64,000 nucleotides of DNA from GWB2-37-7 sp049684915 (GCA_049684915.1 JBAVGO010000128.1:1-64000); one strand, 5' to 3'. Positions 43,932 to 54,188 are shown, counted from the first letter of the stretch. A program made the numbers and translations. Notes: a model not told the origin generated them from the sequence alone.

Positions 43932-44180
43932 TTAATTTACAAACCTACTGCATACTTCACTAAACATAACCGTAATAACAGTCAATACATAGTCTTCCAT
44001 CTTGCATACAAAAAGAAGTCCTTTATATTCTCGAGTTTCTTTTCCTTCTTTATCCATAGCTATAATCTTGCTTCTTCTTACATTCGCGGTTATTCTTTCT
44101 ATTGCAGTCTCTCTGGTGACGAGCTTTCTTCTTTCTTTATATCTCTTAATCGCATGATCTGTTACATAAATATAGTCCAT
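43932..44180 (-). CDS. Small hypothetical protein, 82 residues
   Basis: The sequence opens DYIYVTDHAIKRYKERRKLV and continues with alternating beta strands (GLLFVCKMEDYVLTVITVMF). The pattern is slightly like small RNase-type toxin folds (helix with a basic HAIKRYKER motif, then a beta sheet), but no antitoxin gene is next to it, so I do not assign a function. GAAGGAGGAAACC before the ATG supports expression. Confidence 0.7.
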   Translation of the reverse strand: MDYIYVTDHAIKRYKERRKLVTRETAIERITANVRRSKIIAMDKEGKETREYKGLLFVCKMEDYVLTVITVMFSEVCSRFVN

Positions 44181-44382
44181 TCTATGGTTTCCTCCTTCAA
44201 GTAACTCTCATAATAAAGATTATATCCTAAAGACTTTAAAAAATTACTCGAATTCTGTTGTCGCATTACATTTGTACATAGTTTTAGAAGACAACCCATA
44301 TAATGGCCTATTTCTAACCTCCATTTTCAAAAAAATTAATATAAATCATGGTAAAGGAAATAATAAAAACGAGGTGATATAT

Positions 44383-45330
44383 TTGAAAAAACATGTTTTT
44401 TTTCATCAACTGCTGATACTTATTATCTCAGTTGCTATGATTTTCGGTTTAACCTCATGTGCACAACGTAAACCTATTCCCATACCATCAAAGAGCGGAC
44501 AGAATGAGCAAAGCAAACCTCCAAAAGAATTAGATGAGCTGAATAAAGCTGTGGAAAAAATGGAAACAACTCTATTTGAAATGCATGAAAGAAGTAAAAA
44601 ACCTTTATTCATACAGCAAAGTGAAATACAAAAGCAAAGTGGGCAGAGTCAGCAAAATCAACAAAGCAAAAGTTCTAGTGGAAGCTCTGGGAGCAGCGAG
44701 CAGCAGCCCTCTCAGATCGAATTAGTATCACCCCAAGAGAAACTTCTTGAGACAAAATATGAAATACAGCAAATGCAGCTTCAGGTAGAAAGAGCTAACA
44801 TGGAGCAATTTGAGCAGCTTAAGAAGGATGTACTAAAGCTTCACAGCATGTGGAATGCCTTTGAAGCAAAAGCAATGAATCAGCTTTTAATACAATCCTC
44901 CCTACTGGACTTTGAGACTGCTTTAAACGATTTAACTAAATCTATAGAGAGCAACAATGTTTATCAAAGCTTAATGGATGTAATACAGCTTTATAAATAT
45001 CTCCCTGATTTTTACATGGCATATGCTTTCGAGTCACCACCAGAAATCGGTAAAATAAGATATGGTGCAAAAAAAATAGTTCTACTTACCGAAAAAAACA
45101 AATATCCTGAGGCAAAGGAAACTCTCGATTATATAACAGGAGTATGGATGCTTACCAGACCAAGACTATCAAAAGACAGTTTGGATTTAATAAACAAATT
45201 TGAGTTCTCCATTTCTGATCTAAAGGATGCAATTGATGCAAAAAATCCTATGGTAGTAAAGGCAAAAACAGAGGTTATGATAAAGGTCGCAGATGAGATA
45301 GAAAAAGAAAGTAAGAAGCAGGCAAAATAA
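44383..45330 (+). CDS. Lipoprotein of unknown function
   Basis: The protein has about 315 residues, starting at a TTG with GAGGTGA ahead of it. An upstream extension to 44272 has no site and would hide the signal peptide. The signal peptide ends LTSC (Cys about 25). A Ser/Gln-rich unstructured segment (about 85-120: QSGQSQQNQQSKSSSGSSG) and a mainly helical domain with coiled-coil tendency follow. I recognise no family. It probably sits on the outer face of the membrane. Confidence 0.8.
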   Translation: MKKHVFFHQLLILIISVAMIFGLTSCAQRKPIPIPSKSGQNEQSKPPKELDELNKAVEKMETTLFEMHERSKKPLFIQQSEIQKQSGQSQQNQQSKSSSGSSGSSEQQPSQIELVSPQEKLLETKYEIQQMQLQVERANMEQFEQLKKDVLKLHSMWNAFEAKAMNQLLIQSSLLDFETALNDLTKSIESNNVYQSLMDVIQLYKYLPDFYMAYAFESPPEIGKIRYGAKKIVLLTEKNKYPEAKETLDYITGVWMLTRPRLSKDSLDLINKFEFSISDLKDAIDAKNPMVVKAKTEVMIKVADEIEKESKKQAK

Positions 45331-45341
45331 AAATAAATATG

Positions 45342-45379
45342 ACAAAACACTATAAATAACTTTATTTATAGTGTTTTGT
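45342..45379. terminator. Bidirectional terminator
   Basis: An 18-bp perfect stem (ACAAAACACTATAAATAA and its inverse) lies between the convergent lipoprotein and DsrE-like genes. Confidence 0.85.
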
Positions 45380-45387
45380 ACATGCTC

Positions 45388-45858
45388 TTAGATAAACAAA
45401 TTAACATTAGAATTATCAGCTTCACCTAAATATGTGGCTACCCCTGCAAGCTCTACACCACTTATAAGCTCTTCTTCTTTTATACCCATTACATCCATAG
45501 ACATTGTGCAAGCTATCATTTTAACACCCATAGCTTGTGCACTTTCAAGTAATTGTGGCAAGCTATTTACATTTTTCTTTCTCATTATGGATTTCATCAT
45601 TGCAGTGCCTGCTCCTCCGAAATTCATTTTAGAAAGCTTAAGCTTATCAGCACCTCTTGGCATCATAAAGCCAAACATTTTCTCCATGAATTCCTTCTTT
45701 ACCTTAATCTTTTGCGCCTTTCTAAGCACATTTAGTCCCCAGAAGGTAAAAAACATTGTAACGTCATCACCCATGGCAGCGGCACCGTTTGCTATTATCA
45801 AGCTTGCCATAGCCTTATCTAAATCACCACTAAACATTATTATTGTCTTGCTGCTCAT
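45388..45858 (-). CDS. DsrE/DsrF-like sulfur-relay family protein
   Basis: This 156-residue protein has the start SSKTIIMFSGDLDKAMASLI, a FFTFWGLNVLRK motif, and a Cys in KMIACTMSMDVMG, typical of the DsrE/DsrF/DrsH-like peroxiredoxin-type group that carries sulfur with TusA and rhodaneses. It is the last gene of the sulfur operon, after tusA. Confidence 0.88.
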   Translation of the reverse strand: MSSKTIIMFSGDLDKAMASLIIANGAAAMGDDVTMFFTFWGLNVLRKAQKIKVKKEFMEKMFGFMMPRGADKLKLSKMNFGGAGTAMMKSIMRKKNVNSLPQLLESAQAMGVKMIACTMSMDVMGIKEEELISGVELAGVATYLGEADNSNVNLFI

Positions 45859-45879
45859 TTGTACCCCCCATTTCTAATA

Positions 45880-46104
45880 TTAAGCTTTCTTTATAACAGC
45901 CTTTATAACTCCATCAACATCTTCTAAGCTAACAAGCTCATTGCCTGTCTTTTTGCACCATGCATTTATATCCTTTGAAAAACCACAGTCTGTTACTTCG
46001 ATTGTAATAACATCTCCGCTTTCTGCTGCCTTTGCTACCTTAAATAACTCTACTATTGGACCTGGACATTGCAATCCTCTTGCATTAATATATTTCTCTG
46101 ACAT
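45880..46104 (-). CDS. TusA-family sulfurtransferase
   Basis: This is a 74-residue persulfide carrier with the TusA motif ARGLQCPGPIVELFKVAK near the start, in which Cys13 is the sulfur acceptor. GFSKDINAWCKKTGN follows. It is flanked by DsrE-like and rhodanese-containing genes, so it likely receives sulfane sulfur from the latter. Confidence 0.92.
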   Translation of the reverse strand: MSEKYINARGLQCPGPIVELFKVAKAAESGDVITIEVTDCGFSKDINAWCKKTGNELVSLEDVDGVIKAVIKKA

Positions 46105-46115
46105 TTTTCTTCCTC

Positions 46116-47783
46116 CTATTCAACTTCATATGGGTAAGCGTTCATACCGCCTTCAAGTATCTTTATATTTGTAAAGCCTAGCTGTTTTAACTGTAGATAA
46201 GACATAAAGGCTCTCTTTCCTACCTTGCATATCAAAATTACTGTTTCCTTGTTCTTGTCTATTTCAACATGTCTTTTTGCAAGCTCTGCCATTGGAATAT
46301 TAGCTGACCCTGGAATAGCAGATATGAAGAACTCAACTTCTTCTCTAACGTCTACTATGTTTGCCAAGTTATTACTCATCTTTTCCTTTAGCTCGTTTGC
46401 TGATACAGTATCAACCTTGCCTGCCATTTTGTTTAGCATTACGTTTGCAGCAAGTATTGTAGAGCTCATAGCCATTGAAAATGGTGGTGCATATGCAAGA
46501 TCAAGCTTTGTAAGATCCTCAACCTTAGCACCGAAGCTTATTGCTGTCGCAATTATATCTATTGGCTTATCAACAACACCAGTGCCTATTACCTGTGCAC
46601 CTAATATCTTATGAGTAAGCTTATCTGCTATAAGCTTTGTTATTATAGGCTTGTTTCCCGGGTAATAATGAGCCTTGTCTGTAGCAGGAACTAGTATTGT
46701 CTCTATATTTAAGCCCACTTTCTTTGCGTCTCTTTCTGAAAGTCCTGTCTTAGCAGCATTTATTTCAAATAGCTTTACTATAGTTGTTCCAAGTACACCG
46801 TCCATGCTATCCATGTTCTCGCTGTTTATAACATTATTGCCCGCTATTCTGCCTGTTTTGTTTGAGGTTGAACCCATAGGATACCATACAGGAAGTCCTG
46901 TTATTAGGTTTATATTTTCTGCACAGTCACCTACTGCAAATATATCCTTAAGATTTGTCTGCATATACTTATCTACTTTTATTGAACCTGTTACACCAAG
47001 CTCAATACCTGCATCTACTGCAAACTTAACGTTTGGTCTGACACCGATAGACAATATAACAATATCAGTATCAAAGTCACCTGCTGTAGACTTAACCTTA
47101 GTAACAACACCATTTTGACCTTCAAAGCCTAGTACCTTTTCACCAGTAACTATGTTTACACCTTTCTCAATCATGTGATTCTGTGCAAGTAGTGCAAGCT
47201 CCTCATCAAAAGGTGGTAATATGTGTGGTGCAAGCTCTATTAGGGAAACGTCAACGCCTCTATGCTTTAGGTTTTCTGCTACTTCAAGTCCTATAAATCC
47301 GCCGCCTACTACTACAGCTTTATTTACTTTTCCTGAATCAACCAATTCTCTGATTTCAAAAGCATCCTTAACACTTCTCAAAGTGAATATATTTTTAAGA
47401 TCTATATTTTCTAAAGGTGGCTTTATTGGTGATGCTCCAGTTGCAATAACTAGCTTATCATAGCTATACTCCATTTGCTTATTGTTTGATAAATCTGTTA
47501 CATAAACAGTTTTGGAGCTAGTATCTATCTTAGAAACCTCATGTTTTATAAATATGTCAATGTCTTGCTCGCTCTTAAATATTTCTGGTGTTCTTACCAC
47601 AAGCTCATTTTTTTCTTTTATTACGCCGCCTATATAATAAGGCAAACCGCAGCCCGCATATGAAATATATTCTTCCTTCGTGAAAATTTTTACATCCAAA
47701 TCCGGATTTTCTCTTTTAGCCTTTGATGCAGCCTTAGTGCCTGCTGCAACTGCACCAATAACAACCAATCTTTGCTTTTCCAT
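46116..47783 (-). CDS. CoA-disulfide reductase with C-terminal rhodanese domain
   Basis: This is a pyridine-nucleotide disulfide oxidoreductase of 555 residues. The FAD loop is VVIGAVAAGTKAASKAKRENP, the single redox Cys lies in YISYAGCGLPYYIGG (about 43), and the NAD(P) loop is VVVGGGFIGLEVAENL. A rhodanese domain (about 460-555) carries the active Cys in VILICKVGKRA. The family reduces CoA disulfide, CoA-persulfide or polysulfide. It heads the TusA/DsrE operon and is followed upstream by the ArsR regulator, so it is likely induced by reactive sulfur. Confidence 0.93.
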   Translation of the reverse strand: MEKQRLVVIGAVAAGTKAASKAKRENPDLDVKIFTKEEYISYAGCGLPYYIGGVIKEKNELVVRTPEIFKSEQDIDIFIKHEVSKIDTSSKTVYVTDLSNNKQMEYSYDKLVIATGASPIKPPLENIDLKNIFTLRSVKDAFEIRELVDSGKVNKAVVVGGGFIGLEVAENLKHRGVDVSLIELAPHILPPFDEELALLAQNHMIEKGVNIVTGEKVLGFEGQNGVVTKVKSTAGDFDTDIVILSIGVRPNVKFAVDAGIELGVTGSIKVDKYMQTNLKDIFAVGDCAENINLITGLPVWYPMGSTSNKTGRIAGNNVINSENMDSMDGVLGTTIVKLFEINAAKTGLSERDAKKVGLNIETILVPATDKAHYYPGNKPIITKLIADKLTHKILGAQVIGTGVVDKPIDIIATAISFGAKVEDLTKLDLAYAPPFSMAMSSTILAANVMLNKMAGKVDTVSANELKEKMSNNLANIVDVREEVEFFISAIPGSANIPMAELAKRHVEIDKNKETVILICKVGKRAFMSYLQLKQLGFTNIKILEGGMNAYPYEVE

Positions 47784-47803
47784 TTTGTACCTCCCATGTA
47801 CTA

Positions 47804-48076
47804 TTAATCAAATAATAAATTAACCAATTTTTTTACATCTTCATTTACTATACTGTAGCTTATCTCCAAGCCATTTCGCTTGCCTTTTATTATACCTCGG
47901 GATCTTAATATCCCTATATGCTGAGATACTGTGGACTGAGGAAGCTGCAGACATTCCTGCATATAGGATACATTACATTCCTTATTCATCAAGCCCTTTA
48001 CAATACACAGCCTTACAGGATGTGCCAACACCTTAAGCAGCTCAGCCTTCTCATTATACTTAGTTAAGTCTTCCAT
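47804..48076 (-). CDS. ArsR-family repressor
   Basis: This is a 90-residue winged-helix repressor (LLKVLAHPVRLCIVKGLMNK, and LQLPQSTVSQHIGILRSRGI as the recognition helix). Two or three Cys (LCIVKG, KECNVSYMQEC) could sense persulfides or metals. It is the first gene of the sulfur operon and sits just downstream of a perfect palindrome that is probably its operator. Confidence 0.9.
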   Translation of the reverse strand: MEDLTKYNEKAELLKVLAHPVRLCIVKGLMNKECNVSYMQECLQLPQSTVSQHIGILRSRGIIKGKRNGLEISYSIVNEDVKKLVNLLFD

Positions 48077-48092
48077 AAGGTCACCTCACTTA

Positions 48093-48124
48093 ATCACTAT
48101 ATCGTAATATTACGATATAGTGAT
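48093..48124. promoter_or_regulatory. Perfect 32-bp palindromic operator
   Basis: ATCACTATATCGTAAT (48093-48108) is followed without a gap by its exact inverse to 48124. It lies 17 bp before the ArsR gene start, where an autorepressor would bind. The length and perfection are unusual. Confidence 0.85.
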
Positions 48125-48246
48125 ATATTTGTCAATCTTTTTTTGTTATGTTTTTATCACAAAATTTATGAATGAGAAAAAAAGAAATATTATACAAAAA
48201 AGATAGAGAAACCAGTATATTACCAGTTCCTCCTTGAATTGATTAT

Positions 48247-50019
48247 TTATAAGTTTTCGGCTTGAATTTTTCTATTAATAGCTATTCCAACACCTAAAAA
48301 TATCCAGAATACAGGTGCAACAGATATAACGCTGTCATTAAATATACCTACTACAAGATATGCACAAACTGCTAAAAAAGAGCAAAATCCATATATCTCA
48401 AGAGTATCTTCAAATCTGCAATATTTATAAAGCTTTATGCTATTCCATATATATTTGGCAAATAAAGAAAGTAGAAGTATCAAGGATACAAATCCTGTGT
48501 TTACACCTGTCTGCAAATACATATTATGCGGTTTATCTATAACGATATCTATTGTTCTAAATACATTAAGCTTCCCAACAAAATCATTATGAGGAAAATA
48601 TGCAATAAATGTATCAGGTCCATTACCAATCAATAATGTTTTCTTCATCATCGGAATAGTCTTGCTCCATATGTATCCTCTGCTTGACGCAAAGCCTTGA
48701 TTGAATTTAAAGCCTGTGCTCTCAGGATAATCAATGTCTGCTAATGTACCGTTTCCCTTTATAACTTGAAAGCCTGCCTTTTTTGTATAAGCAAAGCTTA
48801 TTTCAAGATTTTCAACTTCTACCCTAATAACTCCACCTTTTGCAGGTATAGTTATCTTATATTGGTCATACAATTTATCATCAAATACAACTGTTTCGCC
48901 ATTCTGTTTTACTTTAAGTTCTTTATTGTATTGGTCAATGAAGGAAAGGTGATTTTCTTTTAAAGAAATAATCAGCTCTGATTTATTAGATTTAATCTTT
49001 ATAGAATCCTGCAATAGTTCTATATTCTGTAAAACTACAGTCTCTGAAATTTCATCGTCTCTTTTATCCGTCAAGTATTGACTTGAACCCTCTAGCAGCT
49101 TGAACTCTTCAACATAATTTGTCAGTGTAAATACCAAAATCAAACAAAAAAACAGTGATATAAATTTTACCTTCTTAATCTTTATTCTTTTTCTATAGAA
49201 TATTATAAGCAGTACCGTTGAGATTAATGCTCCTGCAATTCCTGTCCTTGAAAGACTTCCCAACAAAGAAAGAAAGACAACACAGCACAACAATCCATAA
49301 CCCACTGTTTTAATTCTATTTGATGAAGTAATAAATAGCATAATTGATATTGGAAAAAGCATTGCCATATAGCTGCCTATATAATTTGGATTCTGTAAGG
49401 TTGAGTAAACAGCATGAGGTTTAAAGTTATACACTATATCAGCTATATTGCCATACTTAGATGGAGTGATAATATTATTTATAAATTCAGTCCTGAAAAT
49501 GTCAAATCCAACATATTGCAATGTGCCTATTAGTCCAATAATAGCAGCAGAAATAGCCAAGCCTTTATATAAAGCCTCTACTTCCCACTTTTTATCAATA
49601 AAAATGATACAGCTTATTGCTAATAGCACATAGGATAAAATAACAAACATACCTTCATACCTATCCACAAATCCAAACAAGGCAATATCCACATGCTTTG
49701 AGAAAACAGTGGAAAGAAAGGTAAAAATAGCATAGAAAGTCAAAAGCAATATGTATATATTCCATTTTATCTTTTTGACATGATTAATGTTGACTATGAA
49801 TCCAATAATTAATGCTATAGAGCATACTAAAAGAAAGTACATCTTATAGTAGCTAAATACATCACTAACTATTTTACTACCATTCCATAAAGGCTGAAGC
49901 TCTGTGCTTAATTCCAACACCTTCATACGAAGAATAAGGGGTAATATGGTAATTATTAATAATATAGGAGTTATAATCAGCCATTTCTTCTTATTATCTT
50001 TTGATATATCTTGCTTCAT
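48247..50019 (-). CDS. O-antigen ligase-like membrane protein
   Basis: This 590-residue protein has about ten to twelve helices and a large outside loop (about 290-430). It matches the Wzy/O-antigen ligase (WaaL) superfamily: LQNPNYIGSYMAMLFPISI with the loop LSRTGIAGALIST, and IGNGPDTFIAYFPHNDF with the usual PHN(M) stretch (DKPHNMYLQTGVNTGF). In Gram-positives these proteins link or polymerise surface glycans. It sits directly downstream of the S-layer gene, which suggests glycosylation or attachment of the surface layer. Confidence 0.83.
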   Translation of the reverse strand: MKQDISKDNKKKWLIITPILLIITILPLILRMKVLELSTELQPLWNGSKIVSDVFSYYKMYFLLVCSIALIIGFIVNINHVKKIKWNIYILLLTFYAIFTFLSTVFSKHVDIALFGFVDRYEGMFVILSYVLLAISCIIFIDKKWEVEALYKGLAISAAIIGLIGTLQYVGFDIFRTEFINNIITPSKYGNIADIVYNFKPHAVYSTLQNPNYIGSYMAMLFPISIMLFITSSNRIKTVGYGLLCCVVFLSLLGSLSRTGIAGALISTVLLIIFYRKRIKIKKVKFISLFFCLILVFTLTNYVEEFKLLEGSSQYLTDKRDDEISETVVLQNIELLQDSIKIKSNKSELIISLKENHLSFIDQYNKELKVKQNGETVVFDDKLYDQYKITIPAKGGVIRVEVENLEISFAYTKKAGFQVIKGNGTLADIDYPESTGFKFNQGFASSRGYIWSKTIPMMKKTLLIGNGPDTFIAYFPHNDFVGKLNVFRTIDIVIDKPHNMYLQTGVNTGFVSLILLLSLFAKYIWNSIKLYKYCRFEDTLEIYGFCSFLAVCAYLVVGIFNDSVISVAPVFWIFLGVGIAINRKIQAENL

Positions 50020-50066
50020 ACTATCAAACCTTTCATGTTTATGAGATTTACTATAGATATATTATA

Positions 50067-50096
50067 AAAGAGATAGCCATTTTAGGCTATCTCTTT
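50067..50096 (-). terminator. Terminator after the S-layer gene
   Basis: AAAGAGATAGCC and GGCTATCTCTTT form a 12-bp stem, followed on the minus strand by TATAATATAT. It makes the SLH gene a separate transcript from the O-antigen-ligase-like gene. Confidence 0.75.
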
Positions 50097-50101
50097 CTGT
50101 T

Positions 50102-53100
50102 TTATTGTATTGTAACCGTTGTTCCACTGACTGTAAAATCAATAAAAGCAGGTAATCCAAAGTTATTATCACTAACCCATAACCTATAATCTCCATCTAA
50201 GCTATTGTTAGTGTCAACATCAGTAACCATTATTATAATATTACCATCTCCATCGACAGTTACTGTTATCTGATCTTCTAACTCAAGCGTTGCAACATTT
50301 GATTCCAGGTTATAACTAAAATCGCCACCTACTATAGTTTGATAATCTGGATTTATCTGTCCTGCTACTAATAAATCAGCTTCTCCAGCTCCAATTGTGT
50401 ATGTATACTCTAAACTTGCTGAACTTGTACCAGAATGATAATATTCAATTGCAAAGGTATTATCATTGGTTTTCGCTAGTTCATGTCTTAGTACAAGTAC
50501 ATTGTTTCCTTCTACTACAAATGGTATATAATTAGTAAAGCCATAAGGCCCAACATCTAATAAATAGCATCCATCAAGACTGTTATTCTCTCCGCCAGTT
50601 ACTGATATTGTTATAACACCAAGGCCATCGTCAGTAACTGTTATTTGGTCTCCTGCTTCAGGAGAAGCATCAATATCAGGATTATAATTACCTATTTTAT
50701 AGTATATTCCGCTCGGAAATATGCCCTTACTAATATTAAATAGTGTGCCATCTGTATCCAGTAATCCAATGGGAGTCCCACCATAGGTGTGTACAGAAAA
50801 ATCCCCATATCCAACAATTTCAAATTTAGCTTCATTTCCTATATCAGGCACTAAATTAAGAACAATAAGTGGTGACAATATTGCATTGTCATCCTCGTAT
50901 CCCGACAATGAATTCATTGTTGCATTAGTACCATCTGCGACAGATAGAATATACATATCATAATATTCGCCAGTATGAATAGTTCTTCCATCTACATCCT
51001 TTTGTCCTAATGTAAAATCTACAGTATAAACAGATGCACCAGTTTTTTCAACGGTTATATAATTTCCTTCAGGAATTAAATTTGCTTCCTCCAAATTAAA
51101 AGAAAATGCTGATCCTGTACCCTGAACCAATATTCTATATTCACTTACTAGATCCTCATTTTGAGCTGCGTTAAACTCTACTTGAAAGTCTCGTACATCA
51201 TCATAAATATCATTGTCATATATAGCAGTAATATTAGCTGCTCCTGCTTCAACTTCTAATACATCTGCAACTACAGCTACATTTGCAGAAAAGCCCATAA
51301 CAGCTTTCTTGTTTCCTGCAAAATCTACTGTTACTACTGCTACATATAAATTAACACTTGATGTCCATTCAAAGGTTGCAGTCTGAGTTCCCTTTGCAAT
51401 ATCTGTCATTCCTGCCACTACATCAGTTACTGAAGGTAATGAGCCTTCCTTTGCAATTATCTCATAATGATCAACATCAAGTGATGTTGAGTCAACCCAT
51501 GTTATTTTAACATTACTTTTTCCATCTGCACTCTTTTCATTACTCATGCTTGTAGGTCTTGTAACTGATATTGCTTTAGCTGAGTTAGCATCAATAGTTA
51601 CTATACCACCAGAAGTTGGTGCAGTAGTGTAATAAGCACATGGAGTGCTTGCGTTGTATAGAGCAACACTAATAGGAATTGCTCCTACTGTTGCTCTATC
51701 TATATTTCCTTCCATTACTGTATATGTAACTGTGTAATTATTTCCTCCCACATTAACAAAGCTGGCTGAGACACTTATATTATTTACTTTTATCACACCA
51801 CCTGTATAAATTGAATCATCAGCTTCTATAGTAAGCGTAACATTATCTCCAACTTTATAGTTCCCAGCTGGTATTGTTACTCCAGATATTATCGGAGCTG
51901 GCATCACCTTAACTTTACACATATCTGCTGTTAAATATGTGTTATTAACATATCCAGCAAAGTTAGAGCTTGTTGCCTTTACTCTAGCAGATACTATATC
52001 ATTTAATACTGCATTAGTAAATTCCTTACCAATTGAAGTTCCATTTTCCCAAGGAACTTTTACTGAATTATCCCAAAGCATTAATGACACTTCTATATTG
52101 TCTTGTGCTGTAACCTTTGTGCCCATTTCGCTAGATAATGCAGGTTCTATCTTAATAGTATTACCTGTGCCATCTCCAAAAGCTGGTTCAACAGGGCGTG
52201 CAGGTATTACAATATGCTCTACATCAGATTTAAAAGAATTTGATGTAGCGTTTTTCATGATATAAATATCCTTTTGAAGCGTTCCAGGATATAATTTAAT
52301 ATCATACTCCAGATTCGGGTCTGGGCTATACTCTGAATAGAATGATACATTATTATATGAGTATTCGTCATTTGAAGCAACAGAGTTAATTGTTTCATTT
52401 TCATAGTCAATTTGATAGTTTGGTGAAGCTGGTCTTGCAGGTATATTCAAGGTTTGTTCTGCACTTGGTGTAGCTTTCACTCTAATCTTTAACGTGGCTG
52501 TACTGCCTGCTGATGGTATTATGCTTGATATATCTATATATGTTCCTATTACATCTGCCTTTGTAACCCAATTATCAGTTGAATATTCCATAGTTGAGTT
52601 AACCCCAATCACCCACTCCATAAAATAAAGAATTTGTGCATTTGGAGCACTTGGTGTACTTGGTGGTGTACTTGGTGTAACTGGAGTAATAGGCGGTGTA
52701 TAAGTAACTACATTAATAACTCCATCACCTAAATTTACTGTTGTTATAGGTACATCAATCCTAATATTTGATATATTTATGTCTGCATTCCCTATTCTGC
52801 CTAAACCAGTAATTATCGACATTGCTTCTAATATTAGATTATTTATCCTAGCTTCCAAGGATAAATTAATTGAAGTATTATTTGCATTGTCTGAAACATT
52901 AAAATTTACTATTTCGCCCTGTATGTCTATAAAAATATTTGCTGTATTTACATCTACTCTTTCAAAATTACCTATTAAAGTTATACTACCTAAGTTAGCG
53001 CTTTCTTGAGTAATCTGAATTGTGCCAAAACCACTGCTGTTAAGATTTTGTTCCTCAAGCTTACCACCTGATTGCATGTCTACATTGGCGACAGTTGTAC

Positions 53101-53995
53101 TGCCAGTTGCAACAAATCTTACCTTATTATCAGCCTTATTTATTACTACACGCATAAAGGTTGAGTTTTCAGCAATTATACTGTTTAGTCCTCCACCTCT
53201 AACAATAGTATCTCCCTTGACAATAACATTCTTTAGCGTTACATTGTCATCGCCTACGCTCTCATTTATTATCAGGTTGCCATTAATAATCGTATCTTGT
53301 AATATTACATCCGCTGCTTTTATCTCTACACTACCTTCAACTGTCCCAGCAGTAAATGTACCTGCTTTATCATAAGTAGCCTTTATGTAATCTAAGTAAC
53401 ATCTATCAAGTGTTACAATGGCTTCTGCCCTTGTCATTTTTTTTGATGACATAAAGCTCTTGTCAGGCATACCTTTCATATATCCCTTGCTAACAACAGC
53501 ACTTATTGCTCCAGCACTCCAGGTTGGTATACTACCAGAATCCTTTAGTGTAGACAATACCTCTGCATCTGCATTAGTTTCAAGTTTAAAAAGTCTTGAT
53601 AAAATAACTGCTGCTTCCTGTCTTGAAATACTATCTTTAGGTTTAAAAGTTCCATCACTTAGTCCTGATATATAACCCGCTTTAATCGCTTTTGCAACCT
53701 CGCTATAAAACCAATCATTAGATTTTACATCTGTAAAATTCACACTTTCAGTTTCTATAAATCCAAATGCTCTATTTACCATAATAATGAACTCGATTCT
53801 ACTTATTTCATTATTAGGTTTAATCGAACCATCATCAAACCCTTTAACATAACCCTTGAGCAACCAGTTGTTAATTTGACCTTCAGCCCAATGACCTTTT
53901 ATGTCTGAGCTGCTTTCTGCAAAGGTTAAATTGGTAAGTATGAGAACAAAACACATAATAATGCTAAGTATTTTTTTTGTCTTCTTAAGTAACAT
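50102..53995 (-). CDS. Large S-layer-homology surface protein
   Basis: This is a 1,297-residue secreted protein. A signal peptide (about 1-27) is followed by three SLH domains: about 30-78 (GHWAEGQINNWLLKGYVKGF), about 84-135 and about 147-200. A right-handed beta-helix-like region (about 215-410) and a Pro/Thr/Ser linker (about 437-450) follow. Ig-like or CBM-like modules include two similar C-terminal repeats sharing a DQITVT...NNSLDG pattern. SLH domains bind pyruvylated cell-wall polymers. Probably an S-layer or surface adhesin. Confidence 0.92.
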   Translation of the reverse strand: MLLKKTKKILSIIMCFVLILTNLTFAESSSDIKGHWAEGQINNWLLKGYVKGFDDGSIKPNNEISRIEFIIMVNRAFGFIETESVNFTDVKSNDWFYSEVAKAIKAGYISGLSDGTFKPKDSISRQEAAVILSRLFKLETNADAEVLSTLKDSGSIPTWSAGAISAVVSKGYMKGMPDKSFMSSKKMTRAEAIVTLDRCYLDYIKATYDKAGTFTAGTVEGSVEIKAADVILQDTIINGNLIINESVGDDNVTLKNVIVKGDTIVRGGGLNSIIAENSTFMRVVINKADNKVRFVATGSTTVANVDMQSGGKLEEQNLNSSGFGTIQITQESANLGSITLIGNFERVDVNTANIFIDIQGEIVNFNVSDNANNTSINLSLEARINNLILEAMSIITGLGRIGNADINISNIRIDVPITTVNLGDGVINVVTYTPPITPVTPSTPPSTPSAPNAQILYFMEWVIGVNSTMEYSTDNWVTKADVIGTYIDISSIIPSAGSTATLKIRVKATPSAEQTLNIPARPASPNYQIDYENETINSVASNDEYSYNNVSFYSEYSPDPNLEYDIKLYPGTLQKDIYIMKNATSNSFKSDVEHIVIPARPVEPAFGDGTGNTIKIEPALSSEMGTKVTAQDNIEVSLMLWDNSVKVPWENGTSIGKEFTNAVLNDIVSARVKATSSNFAGYVNNTYLTADMCKVKVMPAPIISGVTIPAGNYKVGDNVTLTIEADDSIYTGGVIKVNNISVSASFVNVGGNNYTVTYTVMEGNIDRATVGAIPISVALYNASTPCAYYTTAPTSGGIVTIDANSAKAISVTRPTSMSNEKSADGKSNVKITWVDSTSLDVDHYEIIAKEGSLPSVTDVVAGMTDIAKGTQTATFEWTSSVNLYVAVVTVDFAGNKKAVMGFSANVAVVADVLEVEAGAANITAIYDNDIYDDVRDFQVEFNAAQNEDLVSEYRILVQGTGSAFSFNLEEANLIPEGNYITVEKTGASVYTVDFTLGQKDVDGRTIHTGEYYDMYILSVADGTNATMNSLSGYEDDNAILSPLIVLNLVPDIGNEAKFEIVGYGDFSVHTYGGTPIGLLDTDGTLFNISKGIFPSGIYYKIGNYNPDIDASPEAGDQITVTDDGLGVITISVTGGENNSLDGCYLLDVGPYGFTNYIPFVVEGNNVLVLRHELAKTNDNTFAIEYYHSGTSSASLEYTYTIGAGEADLLVAGQINPDYQTIVGGDFSYNLESNVATLELEDQITVTVDGDGNIIIMVTDVDTNNSLDGDYRLWVSDNNFGLPAFIDFTVSGTTVTIQ

Positions 53996-54161
53996 TGATG
54001 TCCCCCTAACAATTTAAAATTTTCTTTGAATTTTCTTACAACTATAGTAATGTTTATTGTAAAACGACATACTTCCCTAACATTCTACATATGTAAACTT
54101 ATTCCTTCTATAATAAAAAATATTTATCGACTAAATTCTACATTCTTCTACCAATAAAAAA

Positions 54162-54188
54162 ACAGCCTCAATATATATCAAGACTGCT
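54162..54188 (-). terminator. Terminator after the TauE/SafE gene
   Basis: Minus-strand CAGCAGTCTTGATATA pairs with TATATTGAGGCTG (one bulge) and is followed by TTTTTTTATTGG. The rest of the gap to the S-layer gene (53996-54161) is AT-rich promoter-like DNA. Confidence 0.72.
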
